NCBI GenBank assembly: GCA_033549365.1
Contig: JAWSUF010000006.1
Span: 205,472 to 244,377, forward strand
Source: Acidobacteriota bacterium
GTDB taxonomy: Bacteria > Acidobacteriota > Aminicenantia > Aminicenantales > Saccharicenantaceae
Reading direction: 5' to 3'
DNA: 38,906 nt
Shown here: piece by piece, positions 8,677 to 17,699 of the stretch
How the letters are laid out: every line of letters begins with the position of its first letter
Numbering within the stretch: the stretch's first letter is position 1
Notes under the pieces: generated by a model
Database searches by the model: none
Seen by the model: the letters and a program-made list of their open reading frames with translations, nothing else
What the model was told of the DNA's origin: nothing
Position numbers and translations under genes: made by a program

Positions 8677-9708
8677 CTAGATCAGGGAGATTTTTTTGAG
8701 CAGCTCGATATCGTCCAACATCTTGCCGGCGCCGAGAACGACCGTGGTCAGGGGGTTTTCGGTGATGAACACGGGAAGCTGCGTTTCCTCACGGATGCGT
8801 TTGTCCAGGTTCTTCAGTAGCGCGCCACCTCCCGTCAGAATGATGCCCCGGTCAATGATGTCCGCCGAAAGTTCTGGAGGCGTTCTTTCCAGAGCGATGC
8901 GCACGGCGTTGACGATGGAGCCGACGACATCCTCGATGCCCTCGCGGATCTCCTGGTCGTCGACGACGATGGTCTTGGGGATGCCCTCGCGGAGATCGCG
9001 GCCCTTGATCTCCATGGTCACGGGATTGTCCAGGGGATAGGCGGAACCGATCTGCATCTTGACCATTTCGGCCGTCTTTTCGCCGATGAGGAGATTGTAC
9101 TTCTTCTTGAGGTAATTGATGATGGCCTCGTCCATCTCGTTTCCGGCCGTGCGGATGGAGTGGTTGAAGACGACGCCGTTCAGGGAGATCACGGCGATAT
9201 CCGTGGTGCCGCCGCCGATGTCGACGACCATGTTGCCCATGGGTTCGGAAATCGGCAAATCGGCGCCGATCGCGGCCGACATGGGCTGTTCGATCAGATA
9301 GACCTCCGAAGCTCTCGACCGCATGGCCACGTCCTTGACGGCCCGTCTTTCGACCTGGGTGATGCCGGTCGGGATGCCGATGATGATCCGCGGCCGGAGA
9401 AGAAATCCCCGGTTGTTCATGGCCCGCTTGATAAAGAAATCGAGCATTTTTTCCGCCACTTCGAAATCGGCGATGACCCCGTCCCGCATCGGACGAATGG
9501 CGATGACGGAGGCGGGCGTCTTTCCCAGCATCTCCTTGGCTTTGATCCCGACGGCCTCGACTTTTCCGTTGGCCTTGTTGATCACGACTATGGAAGGTTC
9601 CTGGACGATGATGCCCTTTCCTTTGAGAAAGACGAGGGTGTTGGCGGTGCCCAGATCGATGGCCAGATCGCAAAACAGCCTTTCCTTGATCCAACTGATA
9701 ACGCTCAT
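8677..9708 (-). CDS. mreB: actin-like cell-shape protein MreB
   Basis: A 343-residue actin homologue that polymerises under the membrane and positions the elongation machinery. The nucleotide-binding motifs are clear: DLAIDLGTANTLVF (phosphate 1), DIGGGTTDIAV (phosphate 2) and ILTGGGALL (adenosine). The N terminus after the chosen start (MSVISWIKERLF) carries a hydrophobic, amphipathic stretch of the kind used for membrane attachment. The start at 9708 matches usual MreB length; the frame stays open 24 codons upstream. It is the first gene of the mreBCD-mrdA-rodA operon. The ribosome binding site is weak (a GAGAG tract). Confidence 0.97.
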   Translation of the reverse strand: MSVISWIKERLFCDLAIDLGTANTLVFLKGKGIIVQEPSIVVINKANGKVEAVGIKAKEMLGKTPASVIAIRPMRDGVIADFEVAEKMLDFFIKRAMNNRGFLLRPRIIIGIPTGITQVERRAVKDVAMRSRASEVYLIEQPMSAAIGADLPISEPMGNMVVDIGGGTTDIAVISLNGVVFNHSIRTAGNEMDEAIINYLKKKYNLLIGEKTAEMVKMQIGSAYPLDNPVTMEIKGRDLREGIPKTIVVDDQEIREGIEDVVGSIVNAVRIALERTPPELSADIIDRGIILTGGGALLKNLDKRIREETQLPVFITENPLTTVVLGAGKMLDDIELLKKISLI

Positions 9709-9745
9709 GTTCGACTCTCGCTCGCGCACTTCACGGATATGCTTG

Positions 9746-9774
9746 TGTGTACCATATTTCGCCGGAGTAATCAA
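9746..9774 (-). promoter_or_regulatory. possible promoter of the mre operon
   Basis: On the minus strand TTGATT (9769-9774) is followed after 17 nt by TACACA (9746-9751), 37 nt before the mreB start. The -35 box is good and the -10 box weak. The 100-bp space to the divergent gene at 9809 leaves little other room for a promoter. Confidence 0.4.
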
Positions 9775-9794
9775 CGGCACGGGCGGACTTTTAT

Positions 9795-9802
9795 GCTAAA
9801 AT
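9795..9802 (+). promoter_or_regulatory. extended -10 promoter, leaderless start
   Basis: TAAAAT at 9797-9802 is preceded by TG at 9794-9795 plus one base, an extended -10 element. Only six nt separate it from the ATG at 9809, and no Shine-Dalgarno sequence is present. No good -35 box is visible. The arrangement predicts an mRNA beginning at or next to the start codon. Confidence 0.45.
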
Positions 9803-9808
9803 GGCCGC

Positions 9809-12601
9809 ATGACATCCCGAAAAACAACACGCGCTCTGTTCCTGGCGGCTGTCTTATGCGCCGCAGGCCCGATGAGAGGGGATCCGGCCCCCGAGCTCCG
9901 AAACCTCGTTTTATCCGGCGGCCCGGCCGGACGGGAAACGGCGATCACGGGATTGGTTTTTGACAATGGAACAACCCTTCGCCTCGAAAAGGCTTTCCCC
10001 CTGTTCACTCTTCTCCTCGACGACAAACCGTCCTCGTCCGACGGACTTCCCCTCGGCATTTCGCTCGAAATCGAACGCGATGAAGTCTTCCGTCCCGGAT
10101 TCCGGCTGTCCGTCGTCTTTCGGAACACCTCCGAAAACACCATCAAGATCGAAAACCTCGTGCCGCTCGGCGAAGGCGGCGACCGCGCCTTCATAACGGC
10201 CGGTCTGCCCTACGTGCGGCCCCATTACTTAAGCCGGACCCTTCTTTATCGGCCGGGGTTGAATCCGCTCGGCGTCGTTCTTCCCGACAACGCCTGGCAT
10301 CTGGGGTTCTGTTCGGTCGATATTGCGGACGGCCCTTCGCTGACGGCCCTGGCCCGTCGCAGGGCCCACGAAAAGGCGGAGATTCGGCGTTGGGCGGCCG
10401 TTCTCGAACCCGGAGGCCGCCTGGAATACAGCCTCTGGTTCGAGACTCATCCCGGGGGCTGGCGCCGCGGTCTGGAGATCATGTTCCGTGAAAGATATCT
10501 TCATGACCTGGACGACTTCGACGATACTCTCTTCCGGAGGCCCGATCTCCACTGGATCCGGAAAGCCTATCTCATGCTTCTCCAGTTCGCCTGGGACCAC
10601 GGCTACTACGACCGCGAGGCCGGGCGATACGCCTTCGACGAGACGCTCACGGCCTGGGACCGCTTTCTCGGCGGGTTCGACATCTACACCATCTGGCCGA
10701 CCTGGCCCCGTCTCGGCCTCGACTCCCGAAATCAGTGGGACATGTACCGGGAACTTCCGGGCGGTCTCGCCGAGCTTCGACGCCAGGTCGATCTCGCCCA
10801 CAGTCTGGGGAAAAAGTATTTCATCTCCTACAATCCCTGGGACGAGAGCACACGTCACGAGGATCACCTGGCCGGCATGGAATCCATGCTTCGCACCCTC
10901 GACGCCGACGGCATCGTCCTCGATACACGCGGCGACTCCAGCCGCGAGCTTCAGGAAACGGCCGACCGGGTCAAACCCGGCATCATCATGTACAGCGAGG
11001 GAATGGCCGTGCCGAAGGACATGCCGGGAATTGTCTCCGGGCGCGTCCACGACGCCCTCTACATACCGCCGCCGCTGAACCTCAACAAGTTCATCAAGCC
11101 GGATTTTGCGATCTTCCGCGTTCTCCAACTGGCCGAGGGTCCGCTCCGCCGGGAATCTTCCGTGGCGCTTTTCAACGGGTATGGCGTCGAGATCAACACC
11201 ATGCGGCCCGGCCGCCCGGAATGGATCGAGGAGGAACTTCGCCATCTCGGCCGGACAACGAAGATCCTCCGCGAAAACTCCGATGTCTTCGTCGACCTGT
11301 CGTGGCAGCCTCTCATTCCGACGATGATCGACGATGTTTGGGTCAACCGGTGGACCGCTGAGGGCAAGACGGTTTTTACCGTGTTCAGCCTGAAACCCGA
11401 CGGGTTTAAGGGGGCGCTCTTCGAAGCTGAAAAGCGCGAAGGACTCCGCCTTGTCAGCCTCTGGAACCATGAGGAGTTGGACTGGGTCGAGCAGGACGAT
11501 CGTTTTTACGTCCCGGTTGATGTTGGGGCTTTCAGCCGGGCTGATCTCGGCACAAGGCTTGAAGGCGGCGTCGATTGTGTGGCCGTTTTGCCGAAGATTC
11601 TCTTGGCCGAACCGGACCGGGGATTCCTGACAATGGAAGCGCCGGAGGCGCCGCCGGGAAGCCGGATCGTCGTCACGGCGGGAAATCCGACTTACGAGGC
11701 GCATTCGGTCTCATTCGACACCGAACGACGGACGATCGTTCTCCACGAGCATCTCGGCTTCCACGAGGAAAAAATCGTCGTCCAGTTATTCGACGGCGGC
11801 GGCGCGCTTCTCGACCAGCGGGTCTTTCGTCTGCCGCTCGGACATCCCCGGCTCATTTCAAAGATCGAGAAGACCCCGGCCGCCTCCCGAGCGCCCGAAG
11901 GCATGGTCGAAATCCCGGCCGGAACGTTTATCTTTGCCACGGCCGGAAACCCCGACGACGCCAACCCCGTCATCCCCTATCCCGACACCAAGCGGCCGCA
12001 GAACCTGAATATGCCCCGATTCTACATGGACCGCTATCCCGTGACCAATGCTCAATTTCAGGATTTTCTCAAGGCTTCAAAATACCGGCCTCAAGACGCA
12101 TCCAATTTCCTGAAACACTGGGAGAACGGCAAGCCTCCGGCGGGACGGGAGAATCACCCCGTCGTCTGGATTTGCCCTGAGGATGCCCGGGCCTATGCCG
12201 CATGGGCCGGGAAACGCCTGCCGACCGAAGCCGAATGGCAATATGCCTCCCAGGGAACGGACGGCCGCAAGTTTCCCTGGGGAAACGAGACGGAACCGGA
12301 TCGCTGCAACGACCGGCTGAACCGGACGACTCCCGTGGATGCCTATCCCGCAGGCGCAAGCCCCTTTGGGGTCATGGACCTCGTTGGAAACGTCTGGCAA
12401 CTTACGGGCGACCTCTACGACAACGGCGTCTATGCCTACACGATCATCCGGGGCGGCAGCCACTATGCCCCGGAAACGAGCGTCTGGTACGTCAAGAGCG
12501 GCCCGCTGGCCGTCGATCGCGTCCAGATCCATCTGCTCATCGCGCCCGGCCTCGACCGCTCGGCCACGGTCGGCTTCCGCTGCGTCAAGGACGCTTTTTA
12601 A
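9809..12601 (+). CDS. secreted glycosidase-like protein fused to an FGE-like domain
   Basis: A 930-residue protein with an N-terminal signal peptide (about residues 1-24). Residues about 25-260 look like a beta-rich domain. A TIM-barrel-like region at about 270-500 begins near FDIYTIWPTWPRLG and includes GIVLDTRGD with Asp372 and IIMYSEGMA with Glu397, which are plausible catalytic acids; I cannot name a glycoside hydrolase family. A beta-rich linker follows. Residues 699-929 form a formylglycine-generating-enzyme/sulfatase-modifying-factor fold, with GMVEIPAGTF, KRLPTEAEWQYA, GVMDLVGNVWQLTGD and GFRCVKD. The cysteines that follow GGS in active FGE are absent (GGSHYAPETSVWYV), so this module is probably a non-enzymatic, ligand-binding or structural domain. 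The gene is divergent from mreB and its stop overlaps the convergent isomerase gene. Carbohydrate degradation is inferred. Confidence 0.7.
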   Translation: MTSRKTTRALFLAAVLCAAGPMRGDPAPELRNLVLSGGPAGRETAITGLVFDNGTTLRLEKAFPLFTLLLDDKPSSSDGLPLGISLEIERDEVFRPGFRLSVVFRNTSENTIKIENLVPLGEGGDRAFITAGLPYVRPHYLSRTLLYRPGLNPLGVVLPDNAWHLGFCSVDIADGPSLTALARRRAHEKAEIRRWAAVLEPGGRLEYSLWFETHPGGWRRGLEIMFRERYLHDLDDFDDTLFRRPDLHWIRKAYLMLLQFAWDHGYYDREAGRYAFDETLTAWDRFLGGFDIYTIWPTWPRLGLDSRNQWDMYRELPGGLAELRRQVDLAHSLGKKYFISYNPWDESTRHEDHLAGMESMLRTLDADGIVLDTRGDSSRELQETADRVKPGIIMYSEGMAVPKDMPGIVSGRVHDALYIPPPLNLNKFIKPDFAIFRVLQLAEGPLRRESSVALFNGYGVEINTMRPGRPEWIEEELRHLGRTTKILRENSDVFVDLSWQPLIPTMIDDVWVNRWTAEGKTVFTVFSLKPDGFKGALFEAEKREGLRLVSLWNHEELDWVEQDDRFYVPVDVGAFSRADLGTRLEGGVDCVAVLPKILLAEPDRGFLTMEAPEAPPGSRIVVTAGNPTYEAHSVSFDTERRTIVLHEHLGFHEEKIVVQLFDGGGALLDQRVFRLPLGHPRLISKIEKTPAASRAPEGMVEIPAGTFIFATAGNPDDANPVIPYPDTKRPQNLNMPRFYMDRYPVTNAQFQDFLKASKYRPQDASNFLKHWENGKPPAGRENHPVVWICPEDARAYAAWAGKRLPTEAEWQYASQGTDGRKFPWGNETEPDRCNDRLNRTTPVDAYPAGASPFGVMDLVGNVWQLTGDLYDNGVYAYTIIRGGSHYAPETSVWYVKSGPLAVDRVQIHLLIAPGLDRSATVGFRCVKDAF

Positions 12602-14103
12602 AGTTCCTCCGGCCTCATGTGGTCGTAACATTCGAAGGGGATTCCGATCTCCGCGGCCAGGGCTTTCAGGGCTCCCAGATGATCCCCGAGGACCGTGATG
12701 GGGTGGTTGGAGTTGATAAAGTGTTCGATCCTGCCGCACATCTTGATGTACCAATGAGGCCATTCGGGATTGCAGTTGCCGGAACGGACTTTCCAGGTTT
12801 CCTCGGACGGGACGTCCGTCACCCCTCGTCCGGCGCAGAGATAGAGGCCGTGATCGCGGTAGGAGATCCGGGCCCATGTCACGACGCCCGGGGCGCGGAC
12901 CACAACGGAACAGGTTCCCCCGCCTTTCCCGAAATACATGGGTGTCTGCCGCTCCGACCAGGCTCCCTCGAGCCTGTCATGGCTTCCCTTGGCGAAGAAC
13001 GGGGCCAGGGCGCCGGAATTGACGAGCCAGTAGATGCCCTTGGAATTCCAGTATCGCAGATCGTTGAATCCGACGGGCTCGCCGCCGGAAAGAAGCTTCA
13101 GGATCTGCATGGTCAGAGCGGCGCCGTCGTCGGCCTCGGTCGATGCCACAACGGTTTCCCCATCGCCGCTGGGACGCAGCCTGTTGTTCAGAAGGCCGAG
13201 CGTCAGGTCGGTCGCGGGATAGTGCTCGATCCAGTCGAGTTGGTCCTGGACGCCCAGGAAATCCAGACCGAACTGTTTTTTCAGTTCGAGAAGCGCGTAG
13301 TAGACTTTCATTTGGAAAAGGACCATGTCATGAGTCAGCGACACAGACGGATCCTGACCCAGCTTGAACGCCATTCCCTTCCTTTGCAGGAAATCGTAAG
13401 CCCCGAGGGCTTTGGAGTCGGGGACTTTCTCCGCCATTTTCGCGAGACGCAGACCGTCGAACCCCTCTCGCACGACACCGAAATGCTTCAGGAAGTCGGC
13501 TTCTGAAATCTTGTTCCACATCTCCATGGAGCGGGGTCCGACGGCACCGTAGATGGAGCCTGCCAGCGCCGCGACAACGGAACGGGCTTTCGCGGCATCT
13601 CTCTCCATGACCGGCACTTCTATCGAATCCGGCAACTCCGGAGCATAGCGTCCCTTGTCAAGAAACGCAGCCATGGCGGCCGCGTAGGATTCATGATCGG
13701 AAAAATCCTCGACGAACAGGCGGCTTGTCCGGATGCCCATGTGTTCGGTTCCGGCGGCCGCCGCCAGCAATCCGACGGCTCCGGGGAAATCCGCAAGGGC
13801 ACTGCCGAGCAGAAGCTTCGGGATATCGGCGGGGAGCCGCCACATCGGACTGACGGAAAAATCCGGATAAGCCCATCCGGACATGAGATTGATGAAACGG
13901 TCGCCTTTCGCCGCCCGGATGATCCGCATCCCCTCGGCCACGGATGAGACGGGCTTGTCCGGGGTGAGAACCTGAGGCTCCCAACCGCATTTCCGAATCA
14001 CCGCCGCAAGCCCATCGAGCTGTTTAAGGGCGACCGGCCAGACTTCGGCGTTCGCGCTGTCCCGGCTGTCGAGGGGAAGATAGATGTCAACGATCTTGTT
14101 CAA
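12598..14103 (-). CDS. L-fucose isomerase-family sugar isomerase
   Basis: A 501-residue protein of the FucI/AraA-like isomerase fold, which interconverts aldose and ketose using a divalent metal. Aligned by eye with E. coli FucI, the three metal ligands are all retained: Glu323 (in VASTEADDGAA), Asp348 (GFNDLRYW) and His467 (NSNHPITVLGDH). WIEHYPATD also matches. It is shorter than FucI (about 590 residues), so the substrate may be a different deoxy- or pentose sugar. The start is taken as TTG at 14103 because AAGGAG lies eight nt upstream in a good ribosome-binding position and upstream ATGs have none. It overlaps the upstream binding-protein gene by 17 bp, suggesting translational coupling. 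No sugar kinase is present nearby. Confidence 0.82.
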   Translation of the reverse strand: MNKIVDIYLPLDSRDSANAEVWPVALKQLDGLAAVIRKCGWEPQVLTPDKPVSSVAEGMRIIRAAKGDRFINLMSGWAYPDFSVSPMWRLPADIPKLLLGSALADFPGAVGLLAAAAGTEHMGIRTSRLFVEDFSDHESYAAAMAAFLDKGRYAPELPDSIEVPVMERDAAKARSVVAALAGSIYGAVGPRSMEMWNKISEADFLKHFGVVREGFDGLRLAKMAEKVPDSKALGAYDFLQRKGMAFKLGQDPSVSLTHDMVLFQMKVYYALLELKKQFGLDFLGVQDQLDWIEHYPATDLTLGLLNNRLRPSGDGETVVASTEADDGAALTMQILKLLSGGEPVGFNDLRYWNSKGIYWLVNSGALAPFFAKGSHDRLEGAWSERQTPMYFGKGGGTCSVVVRAPGVVTWARISYRDHGLYLCAGRGVTDVPSEETWKVRSGNCNPEWPHWYIKMCGRIEHFINSNHPITVLGDHLGALKALAAEIGIPFECYDHMRPEEL

Positions 14104-15076
14104 GGGTGTCTCCTTCACTTGTGATCCATTCGCCTCCCGCATCGATGTTCTTTGTCGTGAAAACCCGGGAGGGCAGAACAATTTCCTTATCGACGCTCCG
14201 GCCCTTCAGAATGTCGAGAACCGCAAGCACCGCCTCTTTGCCTCCCGTCGGGTATTCAAAACTGGCCTCCAGGATGCCCTGGCGCACATAGGCCTGACCT
14301 TCATAAGGAAGGGCGTCAATCCCGACGAAAATCATGCTCTTTTCCCGGTTCGCGGCCCGGGCGGCGAGGTAGGCGCCGCGGGCGCCGGGATCGTTGTGGG
14401 CATAGACGAGATCGATCCTGTCGAATCGGGCCAGGGCCGATTCCATTTCCTTGCGGGCATCGGGCTCCAGCCATTTCATGTCGGCCTCGAAGACGATTTC
14501 GATTTCGCTTCCCCGGATGCCTTCACGGAAGCCGGTGTGCCGGTCCTGGCCGGGAGTCGAGGTCATCAGGCCCTTGAGTTCAACGACACGGCCCTTCCCG
14601 CCCAAACGCCCGACGATCCATTCGCCGGCCGCCCGGCCGATGGACTTGTTGTCCGCTCCGATGAAACAGGTGTAGCGGTCGCCGAGGACCCGGCGGTCGA
14701 GAACGATGACCGGAATGCCCCGTTCGTAGGCCGCCGCGATCGGAGGAGTCAGAGGGGCCGCTTCCTTGGGAGAGACGATGATGGCATCCACTCCGGCACT
14801 GACGTATTCTTCGATATGAGATCTCTGCCGCAGCGAATCGTTCTGGGCGTCCTTGAAAATCACGCGGATTTCCGGATGAAGATCGGCTTCCGTTCTGATA
14901 TCCTGGTTCATCTGCACACGCCAAGGCTCGCCGAGGTTGCATTGGCTCATGCCGATAGTCAGGATTTTTTCCGGGCGGCCTTTCTCTTCAAATTCCGATG
15001 TCGTCTTCCCGGCATCGCGGCAGGCGGCCGCGGAGGCGACGGAGGCAATAAGGACGAGACTCAGGAATCTCTTCAT
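14087..15076 (-). CDS. sugar ABC transporter substrate-binding protein (RbsB-like)
   Basis: A 329-residue periplasmic-binding-protein type 1 family member. It has a signal peptide (residues 1-18) ending in SAAAC; Cys19 suggests a lipoprotein, although the lipobox is imperfect. The two-lobed fold is indicated by ILTIGMSQCNLGEPWR at the mature N terminus, GVDAIIVSPKEAAPLTPPI, and IPVIVLDRRV in lobe one, and LVYAHNDPGARGAYLAA and FVGIDALP in lobe two. It would deliver a monosaccharide to the adjacent permease and ATPase. GAGAGGAG precedes the start. A TATAAA box at 15113-15118 in the 72-bp gap after the permease may add an internal promoter, but no -35 box is evident. The specific sugar is unknown; the following isomerase hints at a fucose-like or pentose sugar. 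Confidence 0.92.
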   Translation of the reverse strand: MKRFLSLVLIASVASAAACRDAGKTTSEFEEKGRPEKILTIGMSQCNLGEPWRVQMNQDIRTEADLHPEIRVIFKDAQNDSLRQRSHIEEYVSAGVDAIIVSPKEAAPLTPPIAAAYERGIPVIVLDRRVLGDRYTCFIGADNKSIGRAAGEWIVGRLGGKGRVVELKGLMTSTPGQDRHTGFREGIRGSEIEIVFEADMKWLEPDARKEMESALARFDRIDLVYAHNDPGARGAYLAARAANREKSMIFVGIDALPYEGQAYVRQGILEASFEYPTGGKEAVLAVLDILKGRSVDKEIVLPSRVFTTKNIDAGGEWITSEGDTLEQDR

Positions 15077-15148
15077 TGACGGCTCCTCTCAACCTTATGA
15101 TTTTATTTTCCCTTTATACCAAATGTCCTCATGAATATCATCCTGCCG

Positions 15149-16129
15149 TTATTTCCGGTATTTCTGAAAAAGGACGGCCCCGACGATGATGGCGCCCGTC
15201 AGCATCAATCGTCCGGCTTCGCCGACGGCGTTGATGCTGAGGATTTTTTCCAGGTAGCCGATGGTCATCGCTCCGATGAATGTCAGCCCGATGCCGCCTC
15301 GCCCTCCCATCAGATTCGTGCCTCCGATGACGACAATGGCAATGGCCGTCAGTTCGTAACTGATCCCCGTTTCGGGATCTCCCTGAAGTTCCTGGGCCGC
15401 CTGACAAAGCCCGGCCACGGCGCAGAAAAATCCGCTCAGCCCGTAGGCCAGAATCTTGGTTGCCGCAACGGGCACGCCGGACAACCGGGCCGCCTCTTCG
15501 TTGCCGCCGACGGCATAGATGTAACGCCCCCAGCGAAGGCGGGACAAAATAATCCAACAGACCAGGATGCAGAGCAGAAAAATCAATGTGACGACGGCAA
15601 TGTTTTGCCCCAGGATCTTGGAATTCAGAAAAGCAAAGACGCCCGGAACGTCGGCGTAATGATATGTTCCGTCAGGCCGCAGAATCGCCGTAGTGATTTT
15701 CTGCCCTCCGGAGATCGATTTGGCCATTCCCCGGGCGAAGACCATCATGGCCAGAGTGGCGATAAAAGGCTGGATGCGGAATTTGGCGATCAGGCCTCCC
15801 GAAACGCACCCGCACAACGCGCCGGCGGCCAGGCAGGCGGGCACGGCCAGCCAGGCGGACAATTCCAGGCGAAGAGACAGCAGGGCGAAAAGAACCGCCG
15901 TGAAACCCAATAGACTTCCCACGGAGAGGTCGATTCCGGCGGTGATGATGACCAGGGTCAAGCCGCAGGCCAGAATGCCGAAAACCGAGATATGCCGGAG
16001 CATGTCTCGGTGGGTGTCCCACTTGAAAAAGGCGCCCTCGGCGTTGAACAGGGCGCCCAGGGCCAGAACGAAGATCAGGGCGATCAAGGCCCGCACGGCG
16101 GACGAGCGGAGATGAATCGTCATGTTCAT
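15149..16129 (-). CDS. sugar ABC transporter permease (RbsC-like)
   Basis: A 326-residue inner-membrane permease of the branched-chain/ribose (BPD_transp_2) family with about eight to ten membrane segments. The characteristic GIDLSVGSLLGF and AVGGNEEAARLSGVPV motifs are present, together with TNLMGGRGGIGLTFIGA near the C terminus. It forms the translocation path of the importer with the ATPase encoded just upstream. Its ATG overlaps the ATPase stop codon by 4 bp (ATGA), which indicates coupled translation and one operon. Confidence 0.94.
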   Translation of the reverse strand: MNMTIHLRSSAVRALIALIFVLALGALFNAEGAFFKWDTHRDMLRHISVFGILACGLTLVIITAGIDLSVGSLLGFTAVLFALLSLRLELSAWLAVPACLAAGALCGCVSGGLIAKFRIQPFIATLAMMVFARGMAKSISGGQKITTAILRPDGTYHYADVPGVFAFLNSKILGQNIAVVTLIFLLCILVCWIILSRLRWGRYIYAVGGNEEAARLSGVPVAATKILAYGLSGFFCAVAGLCQAAQELQGDPETGISYELTAIAIVVIGGTNLMGGRGGIGLTFIGAMTIGYLEKILSINAVGEAGRLMLTGAIIVGAVLFQKYRK

Positions 16130-17628
16130 GTTTCTCCCATCGCCGCCCGAATGACCTCTTCCCGGGCGGCCTCTCCCTTCCGGAATTCCGCCGTGATCCG
16201 TCCACGATGGAGAACGAGAATCCGGTCGGACATGGCCAGAAGTTCCTCGATTTCCGACGTCACAAGCAGAACGGCCAGACCTTCCGATGTCCAGACGTTC
16301 ATCAGTTCGTAGATGTCATGCTTGGCCCCGACATCCACTCCGGCCGTCGGCTCGTCCAGGAGCAGGACCCGGGGCCGGGTTTCCAGCCACTTGGCGATTG
16401 CGACTTTCTGCTGATTTCCGCCGGACAACGTTTGAACTTCCTGATCGATCGAACGCGTTTTAATGCCCAGGGAGTCGACGTGACGGGCCGCGGCCCGGGT
16501 TTCCCGCTCGAGTCGCATCCAGCCTCCCGGCGAAAATCGGTCGGTTGATGCCAGGGTGATATTGCGTGCCAGGCTCATCGGGGCAACGAGCCCGGTGGAT
16601 TTACGGTCATGGGTCAGAAGGGCGATGCCGGCGCGAATGGAGTCTTTCGGCGAGCGGATCATGAACGGCCGGTCGTCGATCCGTACCGAACCCGCCGCCG
16701 GACGACCGTATGTCCCGAACAGGCCGTTCAGCAGCTCGCTTTTGCCCGAGCCCTGAAGACCGGCCAGGCCGAGAATCTCCCCTTTGTGAAGATCGAAATC
16801 AGCGTCCCGAATGGCCCATTTTCCTGTTCTCGACCGATCGGCCAGCCGAAAACCCCGGACTTCAAGAGCCGTCCCGGACGGATGAGCCGCCCGGGGCGGA
16901 AACTGTCCGGACATTTCCCGGCCGACCATCCAGCTCACGAGCTTCTGCTGCGGAAGTTCGGAGGCCGGGGCCGTGCCGACGGCGCGGCCGTCGCGGAGGA
17001 CGCTGATGCGATCGCCGATATGGTAGATCTCTTCCATACGGTGGGAGATATAGATGATTCCGCAACCTCTTTCTTTCAGATTCCGGATCAGCTTGAATAA
17101 TGTCCCGGCCTCGACATCGTTGAGTGCGCTCGTCGGTTCGTCCATGATGAAGATCTTCGCTTCGAAAACGAGCGCCTTGGCGATTTCTATCATTTGGCGG
17201 ACGGCGACGGGATAGTCTCCCGTTTCCCGATCGAGATCGACATCGATGGCCAGGTTCTCCAGGAGAGCCGCCGCACGCTTCGATTCGGTCCGGAAATCCA
17301 TCCATCCGCCGGAGGCTTTTTCCCGTCCCAGAAAAATGTTGTCCCGGACACTCATGGACAAAACCAGAGACATCTCCTGATGGATGGCCGAGATGCCGGC
17401 GATCGAGGCATCATGGGGGGATTTGAAACGGACGGGCCGGCCCTCGATCCGGATTTCTCCCGCGTGATCGGTATGAACTCCGGCCAGAATCTTCATCAGA
17501 GTCGTTTTCCCGGCCCCGTTTTCTCCCGCCAAAATGTGAACCTCGCCGGCTTTGAGCTCAAAGGAGACATCATGGAGAACGGGGACTCCCGAGAAAGCCT
17601 TGGAGATTCCGGACATTTCCAGAAGCAT
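16126..17628 (-). CDS. sugar ABC transporter ATP-binding protein (RbsA-like)
   Basis: A 500-residue protein with two ABC ATPase domains in tandem, as in RbsA/MglA. The first has Walker A GENGAGKTTLMK, the usual degenerate signature (VAVRQMIEIAKAL) and Walker B IFIMDEPTSAL. The second has Walker A GLQGSGKSELLN, signature LSGGNQQKVAIAKW and Walker B LLLDEPTAGVD. It powers import by the permease and binding protein encoded downstream. The start at 17628 (MLLEMSGISKAF) is the first codon consistent with the family; a GTG twelve codons upstream is possible. There is no clear ribosome binding site, and a -10-like box lies only 10 nt upstream, so the mRNA may be nearly leaderless. Confidence 0.95.
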   Translation of the reverse strand: MLLEMSGISKAFSGVPVLHDVSFELKAGEVHILAGENGAGKTTLMKILAGVHTDHAGEIRIEGRPVRFKSPHDASIAGISAIHQEMSLVLSMSVRDNIFLGREKASGGWMDFRTESKRAAALLENLAIDVDLDRETGDYPVAVRQMIEIAKALVFEAKIFIMDEPTSALNDVEAGTLFKLIRNLKERGCGIIYISHRMEEIYHIGDRISVLRDGRAVGTAPASELPQQKLVSWMVGREMSGQFPPRAAHPSGTALEVRGFRLADRSRTGKWAIRDADFDLHKGEILGLAGLQGSGKSELLNGLFGTYGRPAAGSVRIDDRPFMIRSPKDSIRAGIALLTHDRKSTGLVAPMSLARNITLASTDRFSPGGWMRLERETRAAARHVDSLGIKTRSIDQEVQTLSGGNQQKVAIAKWLETRPRVLLLDEPTAGVDVGAKHDIYELMNVWTSEGLAVLLVTSEIEELLAMSDRILVLHRGRITAEFRKGEAAREEVIRAAMGET

Positions 17629-17638
17629 CGTTTTTTGA

Positions 17639-17647
17639 ATTCTAGCA
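17639..17647 (-). promoter_or_regulatory. extended -10 promoter of the sugar importer operon
   Basis: The minus strand reads TATGCTAGAAT here, an extended -10 element (TGC before TAGAAT at 17639-17644), 10 nt before the ATPase start at 17628. No -35 box is evident at 17 nt. It lies back to back with the plus-strand promoter at 17653-17682. Confidence 0.4.
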
Positions 17648-17652
17648 TAAAA

Positions 17653-17682
17653 TTGACTTCTCACGGATGCCGGAGTTAGAAT
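17653..17682 (+). promoter_or_regulatory. sigma-70-type promoter of the permease/deacylase operon
   Basis: TTGACT (17653-17658), an 18-nt spacer, then TAGAAT (17677-17682). It leaves a leader of about 11 nt that includes GGGAGGA before the permease ATG at 17700. Confidence 0.65.
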
Positions 17683-17699
17683 GCCCGCGGGAGGATTCC

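Noticed and set aside
10229-11704. Minus-strand open frame (491 codons) inside the glycosidase-like gene
   Set aside because: No motif or ribosome binding site; the plus-strand frame runs uninterrupted from a signal peptide into an FGE-like domain.
11903-12598. An active formylglycine-generating enzyme
   Set aside because: The cysteines expected shortly after the GGS motif are missing, and no sulfatase gene is present nearby.
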